Below, one piece after another: positions 36,153-48,249 of a DNA stretch of 64,000 nucleotides. Below the pieces are notes generated by a model. It was not told where the DNA came from. It ran no database searches and saw only the letters and a list, made by a program, of their open reading frames with translations. This DNA is from Brasenia schreberi (Eukaryota; Streptophyta; Magnoliopsida; Nymphaeales; Cabombaceae): positions 3,536,501-3,600,500 of the forward strand of contig JAYKKT010000056.1 in NCBI GenBank assembly GCA_036023115.1, in the 5' to 3' direction. A program made the translations under genes and the position numbers. The number at the start of each line of letters is the position of its first letter. Position 1 is the first letter of the stretch.

Positions 36153-36679
36153 AAAAAAGGACTTACGTGGTACGAAGACAGCAAAATGCTAGAACATGGA
36201 TGTTTTTATGGTAGTGTGCTCAGATTGGCCAATGGAAGAAGCTTTATACTAGGTCCGGTAGGTAGGGAGGTTAATGGGGAGGAGATCCCCTGCCCCCTTG
36301 CAGAGATTCTTTATGGTAGTGTCCTCAGATTGGCCAAAAAAGGACTTACGTGGTACGAAGACAGCAAAATGCTAGAACATGGATGTTTTTATGGTAGTGT
36401 GCTCAGATTGGCCAATGGAAGAAGCTTTATACTAGGTCCGGTAGGTAGGGAGGTTAATGGGGAGGAGATCCCCTGCCCCCTTGCAGAGATTCTTTATGGT
36501 AGTGTGCTCAGATTGGCCAAAAAAGGACTTACGTGGTACGAAGACAGCAAAATGCTAGAACATGGATGTTTTTATGGTAGTGTGCTCAGATTGGCCAACG
36601 GAAGAAGCTTTATACTAGGTCCGGTAGGTAGGGAGGTTAATGGGGAGGAGATCCCCTGCCCCCTTGCAGAGATTCACCC
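36153..36679 (+). repeat. 183-bp tandem array, three copies, in frame
   Basis: Units begin at 36153, 36336 and 36519 (AAAAAAGGACTTACGTGGTA) and differ at only a few bases. The third unit is cut near 36679. The unit is exactly 61 codons, so an open frame of 176 codons (36186-36716) runs through all copies. Within each unit TATGGTAGTGTGCTCAGATT occurs twice, so the array may have grown by unequal exchange between these inner repeats. The protein shows no domain and is probably not real. Confidence 0.95.
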
Positions 36680-36878
36680 TGAACGGGACATATTCAGGGA
36701 GTGGAAATGGGGGTGAGGAATAGTGAGAGCATGAAAATCTTTGATGGGGATCGAGGGATCCGATCCTTCTCCCAATTGATTCTAAAAAGTTCTATATGGA
36801 ATAATAAATAAATAAAATATCATCTTTTTTTAATTATTGAACTTATTGTCATTCCCCACACATTTCATTCATAATAAT

Positions 36879-38168
36879 ATGCCAAATTATGACACAAACA
36901 ACAACAACAACAACTAAGCCTTTTCCCATACTAGACGGGGTCAGCTACATGGATTCTTTGTTTCCACAGATCTCTATCGTGTGCCATGTTAGCAGTTAAC
37001 TCCCAATAAGCTAGATCATTCTTTATTGTTTCTTTCCAACACTTTTGTGGTCGTCCTCTACCTCTTTTAATACTTTCCAAATTTAGTTTTTCTAACCTAC
37101 TTACAGGTTCTTCTTTTGATCTTCTTTCTATATGTCCAAACCATCTTAAACGATGTTCTCTCATTTTATCCTCTATTGGTGCCACTCCTAATTTGTTTCT
37201 AATAACCTCATTATGTATACGGTCTTTTCTTGTATGACCACTCATCCATCTCAACATCTTCATTTCTGTCACAGACATCTTTTGTACATGTTGATGATTA
37301 ATTGCCCAACACTCAGAACCATAAAACATGGCAGGCCTAACTGCTGCTCTATAATATTTACCTTTTAGTTTTAATGGTATCTTCTTATCACAAAGAATAC
37401 CTAATGCTCCTCTCCATTTTAACCAAGCAGCATTAATTCTATGTGTAACATCTCCATCAACTCTTCCATCACTTTGAAAAATTGACCCTAGGTATTTAAA
37501 ACTTTCCTTTTGGGGAATGCAATGTGTGCCAATTTTAATTTCTATGTCCTCTGAAGTAGCCAAATGATCAAACTTACATTCCATATATTCTGTCTTTGTT
37601 CTACTAAGTCGGAGGCCTTTGTTTTCTAATATTTCTCTCCATAGTTCCAATTTTCTATTAACTTTTTCCTTAGACTCCTCCACTAATACAATGTCATCTG
37701 CAAATAACATACACCAAGGTACTTCATCTTGAATATGTTTTGTTAACTCATCCATCACCATTATAAATAAGTATAGACTTAAAGTTGATCCTTGATGTAA
37801 CCCAATATTAACTTCAAAGAAGTCTGTCGTTCCTTCATGAGTCCTCACACATGTTTTTGCACCATCATACATGTCTCTTATAAGGTTAATATATGTCAAC
37901 GGGATACCTCTTTTTTCCAAAGTTCTCCAAAGAACCTCCCTCGGTACCCTATCATAAGCTTTTTCTAGATCAATAAATATCATGTGAAGGTCTTTCTTTT
38001 TTGCTCTAAAATGTTCGATAAGACGTCTCAAAAGGTGGATCGCTTCAATAGTAGATCTACCTGGCATAAATCCAAATTGGTTCTCTGTTGTACTTGATAC
38101 TTGTCTTAACCTACGTTCGATAATTCTTTCCCATAATTTCATAGTATGACATGCCAAATTACGACACA
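36879..38168 (-). mobile_element. RTE-type LINE, 5'-truncated, with target-site duplications
   Basis: The flanks ATGCCAAATTA(T/C)GACACA at 36879-36896 and 38151-38168 are an 18-bp target duplication with one mismatch. The element body is 36897-38150. On its own strand the 3' end is AAGGCTTAGTTGTTGTTGTTG, a TTG-repeat tail typical of plant RTE elements. Only the reverse transcriptase part is present, because the 5' end with the endonuclease was lost at insertion. It lies inside the large Gypsy element. Confidence 0.9.
36931..38150 (-). CDS. RTE LINE reverse transcriptase, open frame without N-terminal endonuclease
   Basis: About 405 uninterrupted codons. Motifs in order: [64 protein letters not shown] (catalytic FADD intact), [11 protein letters not shown] and the C-terminal [14 protein letters not shown] and [11 protein letters not shown]. 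The frame opens with an ATG at 38169 that lies in the flanking target duplication, so the first residues (MCRNLA) are host-derived. Without the endonuclease it cannot move alone. The absence of stops against the heavily mutated Gypsy around it shows a much younger insertion. Confidence 0.9.
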
Positions 38169-38214
38169 TTTTACATAAATTGAGATTTTATTTTATATGC
38201 AAAAGTGGACTCCA

Positions 38215-38370
38215 ATGTACATCTCTCTTCCCCCAATAGGTCCCTACAATAATCCACAGGAGACGTGGGTGGGGGTCTTCTTGGTGTCCATCGAGAGGAT
38301 GTGGATGGGGTTGTGAAACAGGAACAAGGGTGGGGACTTTGATCCCCGCCCCATGAACATCCCTATTGGT
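38215..38370. other. Fragment of a GGGG/CCCC-rich element split by the LINE
   Basis: GTGGGTGGGGGTC and TGATCCCCGCCCCATGAACA resemble the GGGGAGGAGATCCCC sequence left of the LINE (36280-36780). The LINE seems to have landed in an older G-rich repeat inside the Gypsy. Confidence 0.4.
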
Positions 38371-41300
38371 AGGTGTCGAGTTGGTGAAGACCTTATGAAG
38401 TCTTCTAGCTTTTTGTCAAATATAGCATAGAAACTTTCTGAGCAACTATAGGTTGCCTTTGCCTACTTTGCTTATTGCACAAGTCGAGAGGGCCTTCCCA
38501 CCAACTAGTACTAGGGCAGTATTTGGAAATTTCTTATTAGTAATTTGAAAGATGAAGGTACGTATCCCTATTAAAAAAGTACTTTAAAAAGAGAACAAAA
38601 GTCAAAGCAATAGCCAGAAAGCAATGCCTCAATGTTGATACGATACTATTTAGTAATCACTATATTGTTTGGTAGATAATAAATTTACATAGTCAGAACA
38701 AAAGGAAATTAACATGCTCATTAGTCACTTCTCCTTTGATAAACGTCAAGAAGAGTGGGCCAACCTACTTATCTTGAGGATAAAACAATTGATTTTAGAA
38801 GACCAAAACCACAAGAGACTAAAGAGGAGGTTAAGGTCTACTAGAAAAGGTGAGATGGAGAACTCCCATCTATACTAGTGATATGTATACTAGGTACTTA
38901 TTAGGTTGAGCCATTGAACATACTCCTAAGAAGGTTTCGGCTAAGTGTTAAGTTCTCTCAGGAATCGACTGTGCCAATACTGACTCGTATAAATAGCAAG
39001 GTCTCCAGAACCATCACCTCCACTAAGACCCCGAGGTACTCACTTGCAAATATAATCGGGTCGAGGCGAAAGTATTCTAAATCAATAATAAGGAATACAT
39101 GGATACATGATAACTTGTCATTTGAATTGTCGATGGAGTCGCCATGGAGATAAAAACGAATAAGAAAGAAAGATTGAAGTTGAGAAACAGAAGATAGGCG
39201 ATTTCTCATGGAGAGCTTAAGGTAGAAGAAATGGCCAAGTCTCAATCTATAGACAATGAACAAAATGTCTAATCACCATCAATTCACGTGATTCTTTGAC
39301 CTAATATTCAAGGTGGAAACAGGATTCACTAGGTGGAAACATGATTTACCATGTATCACTAGTGCTAAATAATGTTTGAACCTACCTTTTGAAACTCAGG
39401 AGAACAAAAAGCAAGAGACGAAAATGTAAGAAATGCAAAATTAACTGCTACCTGAGAATGGATATGAGTGGGTGCTTTCAATCAGTCATTAATGTAAGTA
39501 ATGATGACAACAAGTATGCTCTCATTTCCCATCTAGATTGTTCTGATCCTAACATTTAATCAAGAACCCTTTTTAGTTCCTCCCAATGTCCCTTGACGCC
39601 ACTATTTGTGAGGATATCAAGCTAGGTATCCTTCTCGAGAGCTTTCCAATATCATGACATGTAGTTCTTGCATCTCCCAGGAGAGCTCTCGAGATGTTAT
39701 GACATTTGCTTCGCTAGTGGTGGATGCTTGGGATATTAGAAATTTGAGGTTAGATAGGGCCCGAGAAGCCTTGGTAAAAAGTTCACGATGGTGATTGTAA
39801 ATTATCGCATCCAAGGTGAATTTGTGTGAAGGAAGCCTCACATTGAGTTGGTGGATCGTTGTGAGAATATAATTAGAAGAGAGCCATCAGACTTAGGAGG
39901 TGCAGGGTCTATAGATCCATGATCGGGATGCCATAGGGCGTAGCTGATGTGAGTCTCTCACGAGAAAAAGGTCCCTCACCAACAACCTTGAAAATAGAGT
40001 CAAGATTGTTGTCAATCAAGTCTTACACATAAATGGGATGGAGAGGTTCATGAGGCATGCTCATTGTCCTTAATCACGTTCTGCTCCTGACAGTCCTCAT
40101 TGAGGTCATTGATTCTAGAGCCCTTTGCCGTAGAGGATGAGAAGTCGGAGACCCTAAATGATCCATGGGAAAAGACAGAGAAGGTCAATGAGAATGCCTA
40201 TGATGAATGCCACATGATCTTGGATTGTTAGTGCTAGCCACATTCATACCATAGTCGTTAAGGCTCGATTGAATTCATCGAGTGAAGCCATAGCCATATT
40301 TTCACGGGAGTAAATCCATCAAGCAGTAAAATTGAGTCTCTCCAAAGCAAGAATATAAAGTCAAAAAATGGAAAGGAGATAATGATTCACCAAGTGGGTA
40401 AACTGGCAAGTCTAAGATAGTAAGTAGACCTCAACTAAGGCCCAATTAACAAGCAAGACAATGGGGGGAGATAAGGTTCGACAACTATCATATTGAACCT
40501 TGACAATCGAGATTCGCCACAAAATAAGAGTCGAGAAAAGAAGATTTTCAATACTCTTATTTATGAAAGGTTTACAATAAACTTAGTGATGGAAGGAAAA
40601 CAAAGAGATCTAAAACACCAAACCAGAAAAGCCACCTCATTGAAACTGATACACTATAGCCAAACAATGATATTTATAGGAGGTAGAGAGAAAGGAAGAA
40701 TGAGACTAAGAGCTGACCCTAATGAATCTAGTGTGATTTGCTAAAAAGGGAGGCAAGTAAATCTCAACTCTAGAAACAAATGGATTTAGAGCTGAAGGAA
40801 CTATAGTGAAACTCCTATTAGATGGATTGTACCGCTACTCAAGAAAGCCTCAAAAGAGGAATTGGTCTAATGGCTATAGCTAAGAAAAGAGAAGAAAGTG
40901 ATAATTTTGTACCAAACATGATGGTAGAGATATACCATACATATTCATCATTGACTTTAGTTTCACGAATACACAACAAAATGATAGAACCATAATAGTA
41001 AGAAAGTATCGTGCTCTTAGTCCATCACAATACTTGTACCTGAGTATCTACGAATGAAATCATACCAAGAAAGGTGCAGAGCAAGTTTTGGGATGTTAAG
41101 TCCTCATTGACTAAAGAAATAGGGCTAACACTGTCAATGGGTAAACTTGTGATTGCCCAAACATCTAGAATTACTAAGACATCATCCCAAAAGGAAATTG
41201 AATAAGATTGTACTTCGAAATCCAGAAGGCAAGGAAAGAATAGAGGAGTTGGCCATCAAACTGAATGGCTAAACGAGATAGTATGATTATATCATCAATA

Positions 41301-41716
41301 CTCTATTTTGTCTAAAGGTAATGTTTTAGTTCTTTGATTTCGTCTACCCAGTCGATGTAGAGTTGGTTAGTCACATGCCAAGAGTTGATGAAATTAGGAC
41401 AACCAAACATTACTCAATGGCAAAGAACCAAGGTGAAACTTAGCAAGGTCAACCAATGACAAAGTAGGAGGAGGAAGAACACTGCAAAATTCGAAAGCCA
41501 TGGACGTTCAAAGAAAGGAGAGTTTCATTGGCTAGAGAGAATGCGTGGGCAAAAGAAAGAAGAAGAGGGTTTTCTTTAAAGCTCAAATGATATTTAGGAA
41601 GGATGAGAATCTCGAAAATCACACACATCAGAACCTTTTTCAATATATAATGTTAATCAAAGTACTACTTATGTCTTCAAAAAAACATTTTGAAAATAAT
41701 GTCACAAGAGAGAATA
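38371..41716 (+). other. Non-coding 3' region of the Gypsy element
   Basis: Short frames on both strands have no recognised domain. Tat/Ogre elements often carry long non-coding sequence before the 3' LTR, which fits this position. Confidence 0.5.
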
Positions 41717-42156
41717 TGTTGATGCCAAAAAATGAGAAGGGGTATATGACAAAATATCGACGGACTAGAAGGACACTGATGCTGGCTCACAATATCAAAG
41801 AGACCAAGGCACAACACAATGATAATGATAATTGTTATACCTACCTGATATTGCGGTCCAAAGATAGATCAGTGAGGTGAATTCAAAGTTATTCACACAT
41901 AAGGCAGTCATAACTATTATTGTGTAATTCAAAGTTATTCACACATAAGGCAGTCATAACTATTATTGTGTAATTCAAAGTTATTCACACATAAGGCAGT
42001 CATAACTATTATTGTGTAATTCAAAGTTATTCACACATAAGGCAGTCATAACTATTATTGTATCGAGAGAATTCTTTAGCACATCTCGCATTACTTCATC
42101 TTCTAGCCAGTTCTCCAAATGCTATCTGAATTGTGTTGTCACTTTCAACAACAACA
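41717..42156 (+). repeat. Gypsy 3' LTR with an internal 46-bp array
   Basis: It begins TGTTGATGCCAAAAAATGAG and ends TTTCAACAACAACA. It is shorter than the 5' LTR and diverged from it in the middle, where four 46-bp repeats occupy 41881-42064. Confidence 0.65.
41881..42064. repeat. 46-bp tandem array, four copies
   Basis: ATTCAAAGTTATTCACACAT starts at 41881, 41927, 41973 and 42019. The copies are essentially identical, so expansion is recent compared with the age of the LTR. Confidence 0.97.
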
Positions 42157-42196
42157 ATATATATATACACATAAAGATAGAATGTTTCGTTTTGTT

Positions 42197-42321
42197 TCAA
42201 TTAGTGAGATGGGTTAGGCAGACTGCAATCAGCTGCCCCTTCTTTGGTATCAAACCTGTGATGTTTTCAACTTTTTTCAATTCATCAGACACAAATACAT
42301 CTCTGTACAAAAGTATACATC
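42197..42321 (-). other. Candidate terminal exon of an unknown gene
   Basis: A CTACCTGATGTAG acceptor-like site precedes a minus-strand frame of about 41 codons ending in TGA. It contains LLYRDVFVSDELKKVENITG and LIPKKGQLIAVCLTHL. The composition looks coding. The stop is only 40 bases from the Gypsy 3' LTR. Upstream exons were not identified with confidence (a weak one may lie near 42600-42560), and the family is unknown. Confidence 0.35.
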
Positions 42322-44059
42322 CTACATCAGGTAGGCAAAATAATAATATATATATATATATACATATACAAATTACAGAATCAACACCAATCTGGGCCTA
42401 GACCACACCCTCAAATATTCAAGTTACATTGGTTGTTGTACCATACACCTTCCACTCATAACTGACTATCAATTGCAACGACCAAAATTCACCACATTAT
42501 ATAATGGTTCATGGTCTAACCAAATATTATAGCACAGAAATTTCTCCCCTATTCAGTCTCAATTTGAAGCCTGGCTTTAGCTCCTCAGCTGCCCTTTCGT
42601 ATCCTGAACTACTAAGTATTCACCCTTCTAGTACATTGAACTATTAATTCACCATGGTCCTGAGGCCTTGTTACCACCTCTCAATTAATCGAATAGGGGT
42701 CCACTGGCCTAATTTTACCTACTCATGAATCATTAAAAATAGTATTTCCATATACTTATGAGTAGATAAGAGGACATCGGGTCCCCTTATCAAAGTCTCA
42801 GCAGGGCTTGGAGCCCTTCAACATATTAGCATTCCAGATTACTCAGAGACTCATGGATGTGACACAATCGGATATGAGATTAATAATGAAGCTTATCACA
42901 GGCTCAAGTGCAACTTTAGCTTCCTTCCTGGTTTTGCATGAAATTCATAGCTTTTCAAGCGACCATTACATTAGCAACTGCATTCCTCCCATAATAAAGC
43001 AATTTCAAATTGAGCCTAATCACCTCCTTTTGCATAAGGGGACAACCTATAATAAATAACCTTCCTAATAATTTTATGAAGTACCTAACAAAGGTTGATG
43101 GGCCTAAATTGGATGATCCGATTTAGGTATTGTTCCTTTATAATTAGAACTAGTAATGTTTCATTAATTCCATCATTTGCAGTTCAAACACTTTAGTACA
43201 CCAATTGTCATCCTCCAAGATCAACCTGTGAGTGTTGTTACACATCTGTTGCACCATTATCTGTACGTGAGTGTTGTTACACTTTATTACACCAATCTAT
43301 CTTTGCAACGAAGTTAGTTCTCTCTAAATTTCTTAAACCAAAGGTATTCTTCTTGAGACAAAATATCATTTATTCATCCTGCAGGGCTCCTTCAGTTTTA
43401 TGAAGAAAGGAGAATTTGCATTCTCTAAGTATTGTTGTATGATGTGAAGCTGAGCTTCTTCGCTCGCTCTTTCGATTCGGCTTACAAAGTGTAAGTTGGA
43501 AAAGGGGTGGTTGTACAAAAGAGCCAAGATTAACACAAAGCTTTTTATATGTTGTAGGTAAGCTCTATTCTTGTTTTCTGGCAGAAATATTTCTGAAAAC
43601 TTTCTTGTTAAAATGTGATGAGTCTGCTCAGATCTAGTCAATCCCCTACGTAACATCATGGTGGCCTTTCTCCCAAATAATTTTAACCACTTCCTCACAC
43701 TGGCTATGCATAGACCATGCTGCCTTAAAACGAAATGATCATTCTCCTTTCACTTCCTACGGTAAGTTAATAATATGGGAGGATGGTTCAAATGCATTGC
43801 AAATTGAACCATCTGCGATCTGCTACACCCCCTTCTTGGACCTTAGAGGGAAAGTGTATCTCATTGTTATCTTTAATCATGAGCCGTGGTAGGGTAATTT
43901 AGGCCCTTAGTTGTTTTAGCTAATCTCACAAAAAAATTCATCTATTTGGTGTTGGGCTAGTATAAATTGAGTTGCATATCTGTGCTCCATCTCTGTTCTT
44001 CATCATGAACATCACTGCTTGTGAGTGGTAGTGAATTCATTTAAATTGGAAGCTATCCT
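42322..44059. other. No recognised gene
   Basis: Open frames at 42808-43059 (+, 83 codons) and 43366-43698 (-, 110 codons) have no domain that I know. The minus frame is fairly hydrophilic with one hydrophobic run (SFVLILALLYN). Confidence 0.35.
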
Positions 44060-45200
44060 TTGTTGTCTAGATCATAGTTTGACCATTACCTCCTAGTTTG
44101 ACCATTTGGTCTTTTATTATAGTGATTCTTGAGCACATATGCTTCATATTATACTCCATGGGAATCAGGCTCAAGTTAGTTTCTGATTCTTTTTGGACCA
44201 CAACTGCCTCTAACCCATCAACAGTGATGTGTTTAGTTGTCTTGCCATATGTAGTTCGGTCATCAAGACTGTTTAGTGAATATTCACTCGTCCCCTCTAT
44301 CGATACCATTTGTAAGCCCTTCACGCTTTTTGCTTCATGAGTGTAACCTATGGACACAAGTTCAAGTTGTGGTTCTTGTGGGGTCCCCCCTTTATCCCCC
44401 TACTTCTTGCTCATCAACTACTTTGGAGTTTGCGTTTGAGTCTTGACCTTCAATACTACCCTGGGGTTCAGCTGCCACCTTTTGTAGAGTAGCCATCAAT
44501 GCGTCTTCTTGTTCCCCATTATTTTGATTCTTTGAAATACTATCAACCTGCATTCCCTGTAATTGTTCGAAACATGGTTGAAATATCAATATTAGGTTCT
44601 TTTTTCTCCCATACTCATTTGATCTTCCCCTCGGTTCAGTCATTGGCGTCTTGAGGACAACCTTCCATATTCCTTTCTCTACCCTCAAACTCCATTTTTG
44701 TGATAGGTAGAGCCACACGAATCATAAAAGACAATTATCGCTTCACACGTGACATGAACCATCATTTCCATGCCTTATTCAACTTGCACGAAAATAGTGT
44801 TCATCACTGCTTTATTACAAGATAGCTCCACGCATATACGAGCAAATTGGAGCCCCCTTTGCTGTGAGTTAATTTGTCTAGCATTAAGAGAGTACCCCCA
44901 AGAAGTTCTACCATGCAGTGAGAAGGAGTCATTCCAAAGACCTAGATTCAGCTCCATTAATCGTATCCAAATAGGACTCATTGATGTAACTTCAAGCTTC
45001 AACTCCTATCCTGGCAATCATCATTGACCAACAAGGTACGGCTAATCTTTCAATTAACATATCTTCCTTGGTAACAGCCCTAATAAAAAACAATTGGTTT
45101 TTCTTAGGGTAGAATTTGATACGGGGCATATTGATCCACATCTTTCCTAGGCTTTCAAAGGTAAACTTAAAATCTACACGTTTATATCTAGGTAAGCATG
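44060..45200 (-). mobile_element. L1-type LINE ORF1 fragment (DUF4283-like), broken
   Basis: On the minus strand a frame with breaks runs from FKFTFESLGKMWINMPR-like sequence (about 45170) through MSPIWIRLMELNLGLWNDS (about 44990) and LQFARICVELSC (about 44840). It continues into charged, low-similarity sequence down to 44067. The WxRLxxLxLxLWN and ARxCVE blocks are characteristic of ORF1 of plant L1 LINEs. Stops separate the pieces. No RT from this copy is nearby. Confidence 0.55.
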
Positions 45201-47154
45201 AGAAACCTTCTTTGTGTTAAAATGCAGAAATCAGAGTTGCAAGTTCTTTCAGAAGTTACGATACATGATCAACTTTCAACTAGAGATCAAGCAAGCCTAA
45301 GCCCTTGCAAGTAACTAGAAAAGCACCAACCTCATTCATGTGTGGATCAAAAGTTGGGTTAAGTGGTCATTTCTTTTGTGTAAAGCTATGAAAAGATATC
45401 TATATATATTTGTACCTAGTTTATTTTAACCATTGGCCATATTTGTTTTTTAGCCAAGTATGCTTGGAGTGAAGAGCATCAGAATTCAGCAACCACTTCT
45501 TCGGAAATCCTCCAACATGCCGATAAGGGCGGAACGTTTTTGCTAGGAAATCTGGAATGAAGCAGAACTCTACCAACATGTGCATACACAGGTATAGAAC
45601 CAGGACCTTAGGTTCTTTTTAATTGGCTCCTAGGCAGAGTCCTATTTTTTTTCTTTTTCTTTCACATGAGTAACTTGATGAAGAATAATTTAGCTACTAT
45701 TTGATCACTATGAGTCTCCATTGCCTAGAGATGGCAATAGGGTGGGTGGGGTGGGTTTTCACCCCACTTGTATTTGCCCCCTACTCGAAACTTATTATTA
45801 GACCCTACTCCATGGGTCTTGGGGATCAAATCTTACACCTTCCTTGCACCCACTTTTGTATCTCACCCCACCTCGCATTGCTCCACCTCAACCAACAAAA
45901 ATAATATTTAAAATAAAAATTAATTTATATCATATATTATATATAAAACATAAAGTCTCCTCTACAGTATTTTATATTAAATTGATTGATTATTTATATG
46001 TATATTACCCATATAAAAACCATTATTTCTGGCGGTCCCAAAAACCACTTTTTCGAAAATGACCAATGACCCCCAAAAAATGTTTGACAAAAAAATAGAT
46101 AAGAAAAAACTTAAATTACCCTCATAAATACTCACACAACCATCCATCAAAAATAATCCATTTCCGACATTTCCTTTGATCGTTGAAAATGTACCAAAAA
46201 CCAACAATTTTTTTTTGAAATTTTCTCAAAAAAGAGTAGTGCCCTTTTTGCTGACGAAACGATCGTTGTAAATGCCTCATGGAAAATAGTAGGAAAATCT
46301 ACTTATATTATACACTTTCGATAATTTAAATTTTTACATGGATTTAAGAATAAAATTTCATCACAAATACCTAATATACAATATAATATTATCATAATAT
46401 AATTTATCTTACAGATTTATATATATCAAATGAAATGAAGATCAATGACCAATTTACAAATATTTATAATGACTACATGCCATATGGGCAAAATAAAACC
46501 ACATTCAATGTTCAATATCACAAACTTTTAAAATGACTACATAAATGTCATATGAGCAGAATATATTCAAAACTAATGTCTAATATTAAAAGCATTTAAA
46601 ATGAATACATAAACAAAAAGAAAGCGATCAAATATAACCAAGATAAATGTCCATATTTTATTATAAAGTTAGTGTAGGAGGTCACGACCGGTCATCTCTT
46701 CTAACATTTCTTTGATCATCTCTTCTATTAGTTATTATATTATGTGATTCCTATAATACAAAATAAAACTTGATACATACTTAAAGATATAATTAGTGGC
46801 CACCATTATCAAATATATAAAAGAAAATTTTGAAATTATATGTGAAGCGATATTCTCAAAACAATTACTTACAAATTTGAAGCAATAAAATAAATAACTA
46901 TTCTTGTATATAGATCATTGTCTCAAATGTCACATATACAAAAGATTACATACAATTTCAAATGCGTGAAATAATGAAGGAATACTACAAGCATAGATGA
47001 CTTACCTATGATGACCATTGTTGCGTTGAATTGAAGAATCTTACTACTAAGTCACAAAATATCTGATGTATCTTCATGAAGTATTCTAAGGGTTGTAACT
47101 GTCACAATAATTACTGTAGTTGTCACAAAACATTGAATTTATACCAGTGTATAA

Positions 47155-47194
<40 letters not shown>

Positions 47195-48249
47195 ATGTGT
47201 GTGTGTGCATCTAAAACATATGATTTGTGTGTATATAAGGAAAGATAATATGCTCTCCGAGTATCAACATTTGATTGCTTTTAATGGATAATTAAAAACG
47301 GTACTAACAAGGCATCATCCTTGTCACATTGCTCATGTGATAAAGTGCTTTGTTGCGGCTGTTCTTCATCATCGATCAAGAACAATTGAACACCTAGGAT
47401 TTGAGAGTATATACTCCCTGAGTATCTTATTGTTCATACACATACATATATCAGGTCGAGTTGAGAGAGACTGGGGTCTTAGTGTAAGAGCTTTATGAGA
47501 GGATATTTCTAACTTAACTACTAGAAAGGTACTTTTACATGTTGACAACCTAAAAAACCAAAAGGATCTTGCTCATGATCTAAGATCTTGCTTAAGTGGA
47601 ACCAGTGTCAAACCACTTGAGACAACCAACCATTGGTTGCTGGGGTGATTGTGTTTTAAAGACAATAACATCAAACCATGTATGAACTCTAGTACTATCA
47701 CGTTGAAATCGTGAATAAGGTGAAAAGATCGAGGAACCCAATCCCTACGAACGATGGGCTGGTGTTGATGATGAAAGTCACTAGAAGGGTGGCTAGCTTT
47801 TGGCTGAAAGGTACTTGTATAAGCTCTGTGATCCTTGGAAGGATGCCTAATTATTGAATTATTGGGGAATAATATTGGATTTAGGGCACTAAATAAGTGT
47901 CTCAAATCGATCTTGAAATTTGTAAGGGGATTTGGAAGTCACCTGAAGGGTACCGGGTATTTGATGATAAAATTGGATTTTAAAGCCATTTGATAAAATT
48001 TGGAAGTCACCTAAAGGGCCATAGAAGGTCTCAACATTTCCTTCTTGTGATGAGATGACCTCCTGAGTTTGTTGCAAAATCTCACACGATAGAGAAGACT
48101 CTAGTATGAGGATTCTAGAGTTGAACATAGTCTTCTACAATGTGCTCATAAGAGTGTACTATTGAGCTTAACTTCATGTATCAGAAGCCTTGTCATAGTT
48201 AACACTCATAACTCTAGAGGCGGAAGGAATGAGGAGAGTTTGCAAGGAT
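45201..48249. other. Repeat-rich, no gene seen
   Basis: 45705-45895 holds a G-rich dispersed repeat starting GAGATGGCAATAGGGTGGGT. 46280-47060 is strongly AT-rich. 47155-47208 is a microsatellite. 47500-48249 may include the decayed 5' part of the LINE that follows. Confidence 0.4.
47155..47208. repeat. (TA)n(TG)n microsatellite
   Basis: About ten TA units pass into TG units, with one TA interruption. Confidence 0.97.

Larger units (their letters stand above)
29492..42156 (+). mobile_element. Ty3/Gypsy retrotransposon, Tat/Ogre-like, about 12.7 kb, with nested insertions
   Basis: The 5' LTR (29492-30035) and 3' LTR (41717-42156) both begin TGTTGATGCC(G/A)AAAAATGAG and share a similar final part (about 29945-30030 with 42085-42150). 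After the 5' LTR comes TTGGCATGACTAGTGGGACA, similar to the TTGGCGCCGTCTGTGGGA leader of Tat-type elements. The order gag, protease, RT, RNase H, integrase fits Gypsy. The flanks on both sides read atata, a possible 5-bp target duplication but in low-complexity sequence. The coding part is full of stops, so the insertion is old. It contains a 183-bp repeat array, an RTE LINE and a long non-coding 3' region (38200-41700). Confidence 0.8.

Noticed and set aside
36186..36716. 176-codon frame as a genuine repeat protein
   Set aside because: The open frame follows from a repeat unit whose length is a multiple of three, within a dead retrotransposon, with no promoter or known domain.
47573..47905. 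110-codon minus-strand frame
   Set aside because: No domain, and it lies antisense to what is probably the decayed 5' part of an L1 LINE.
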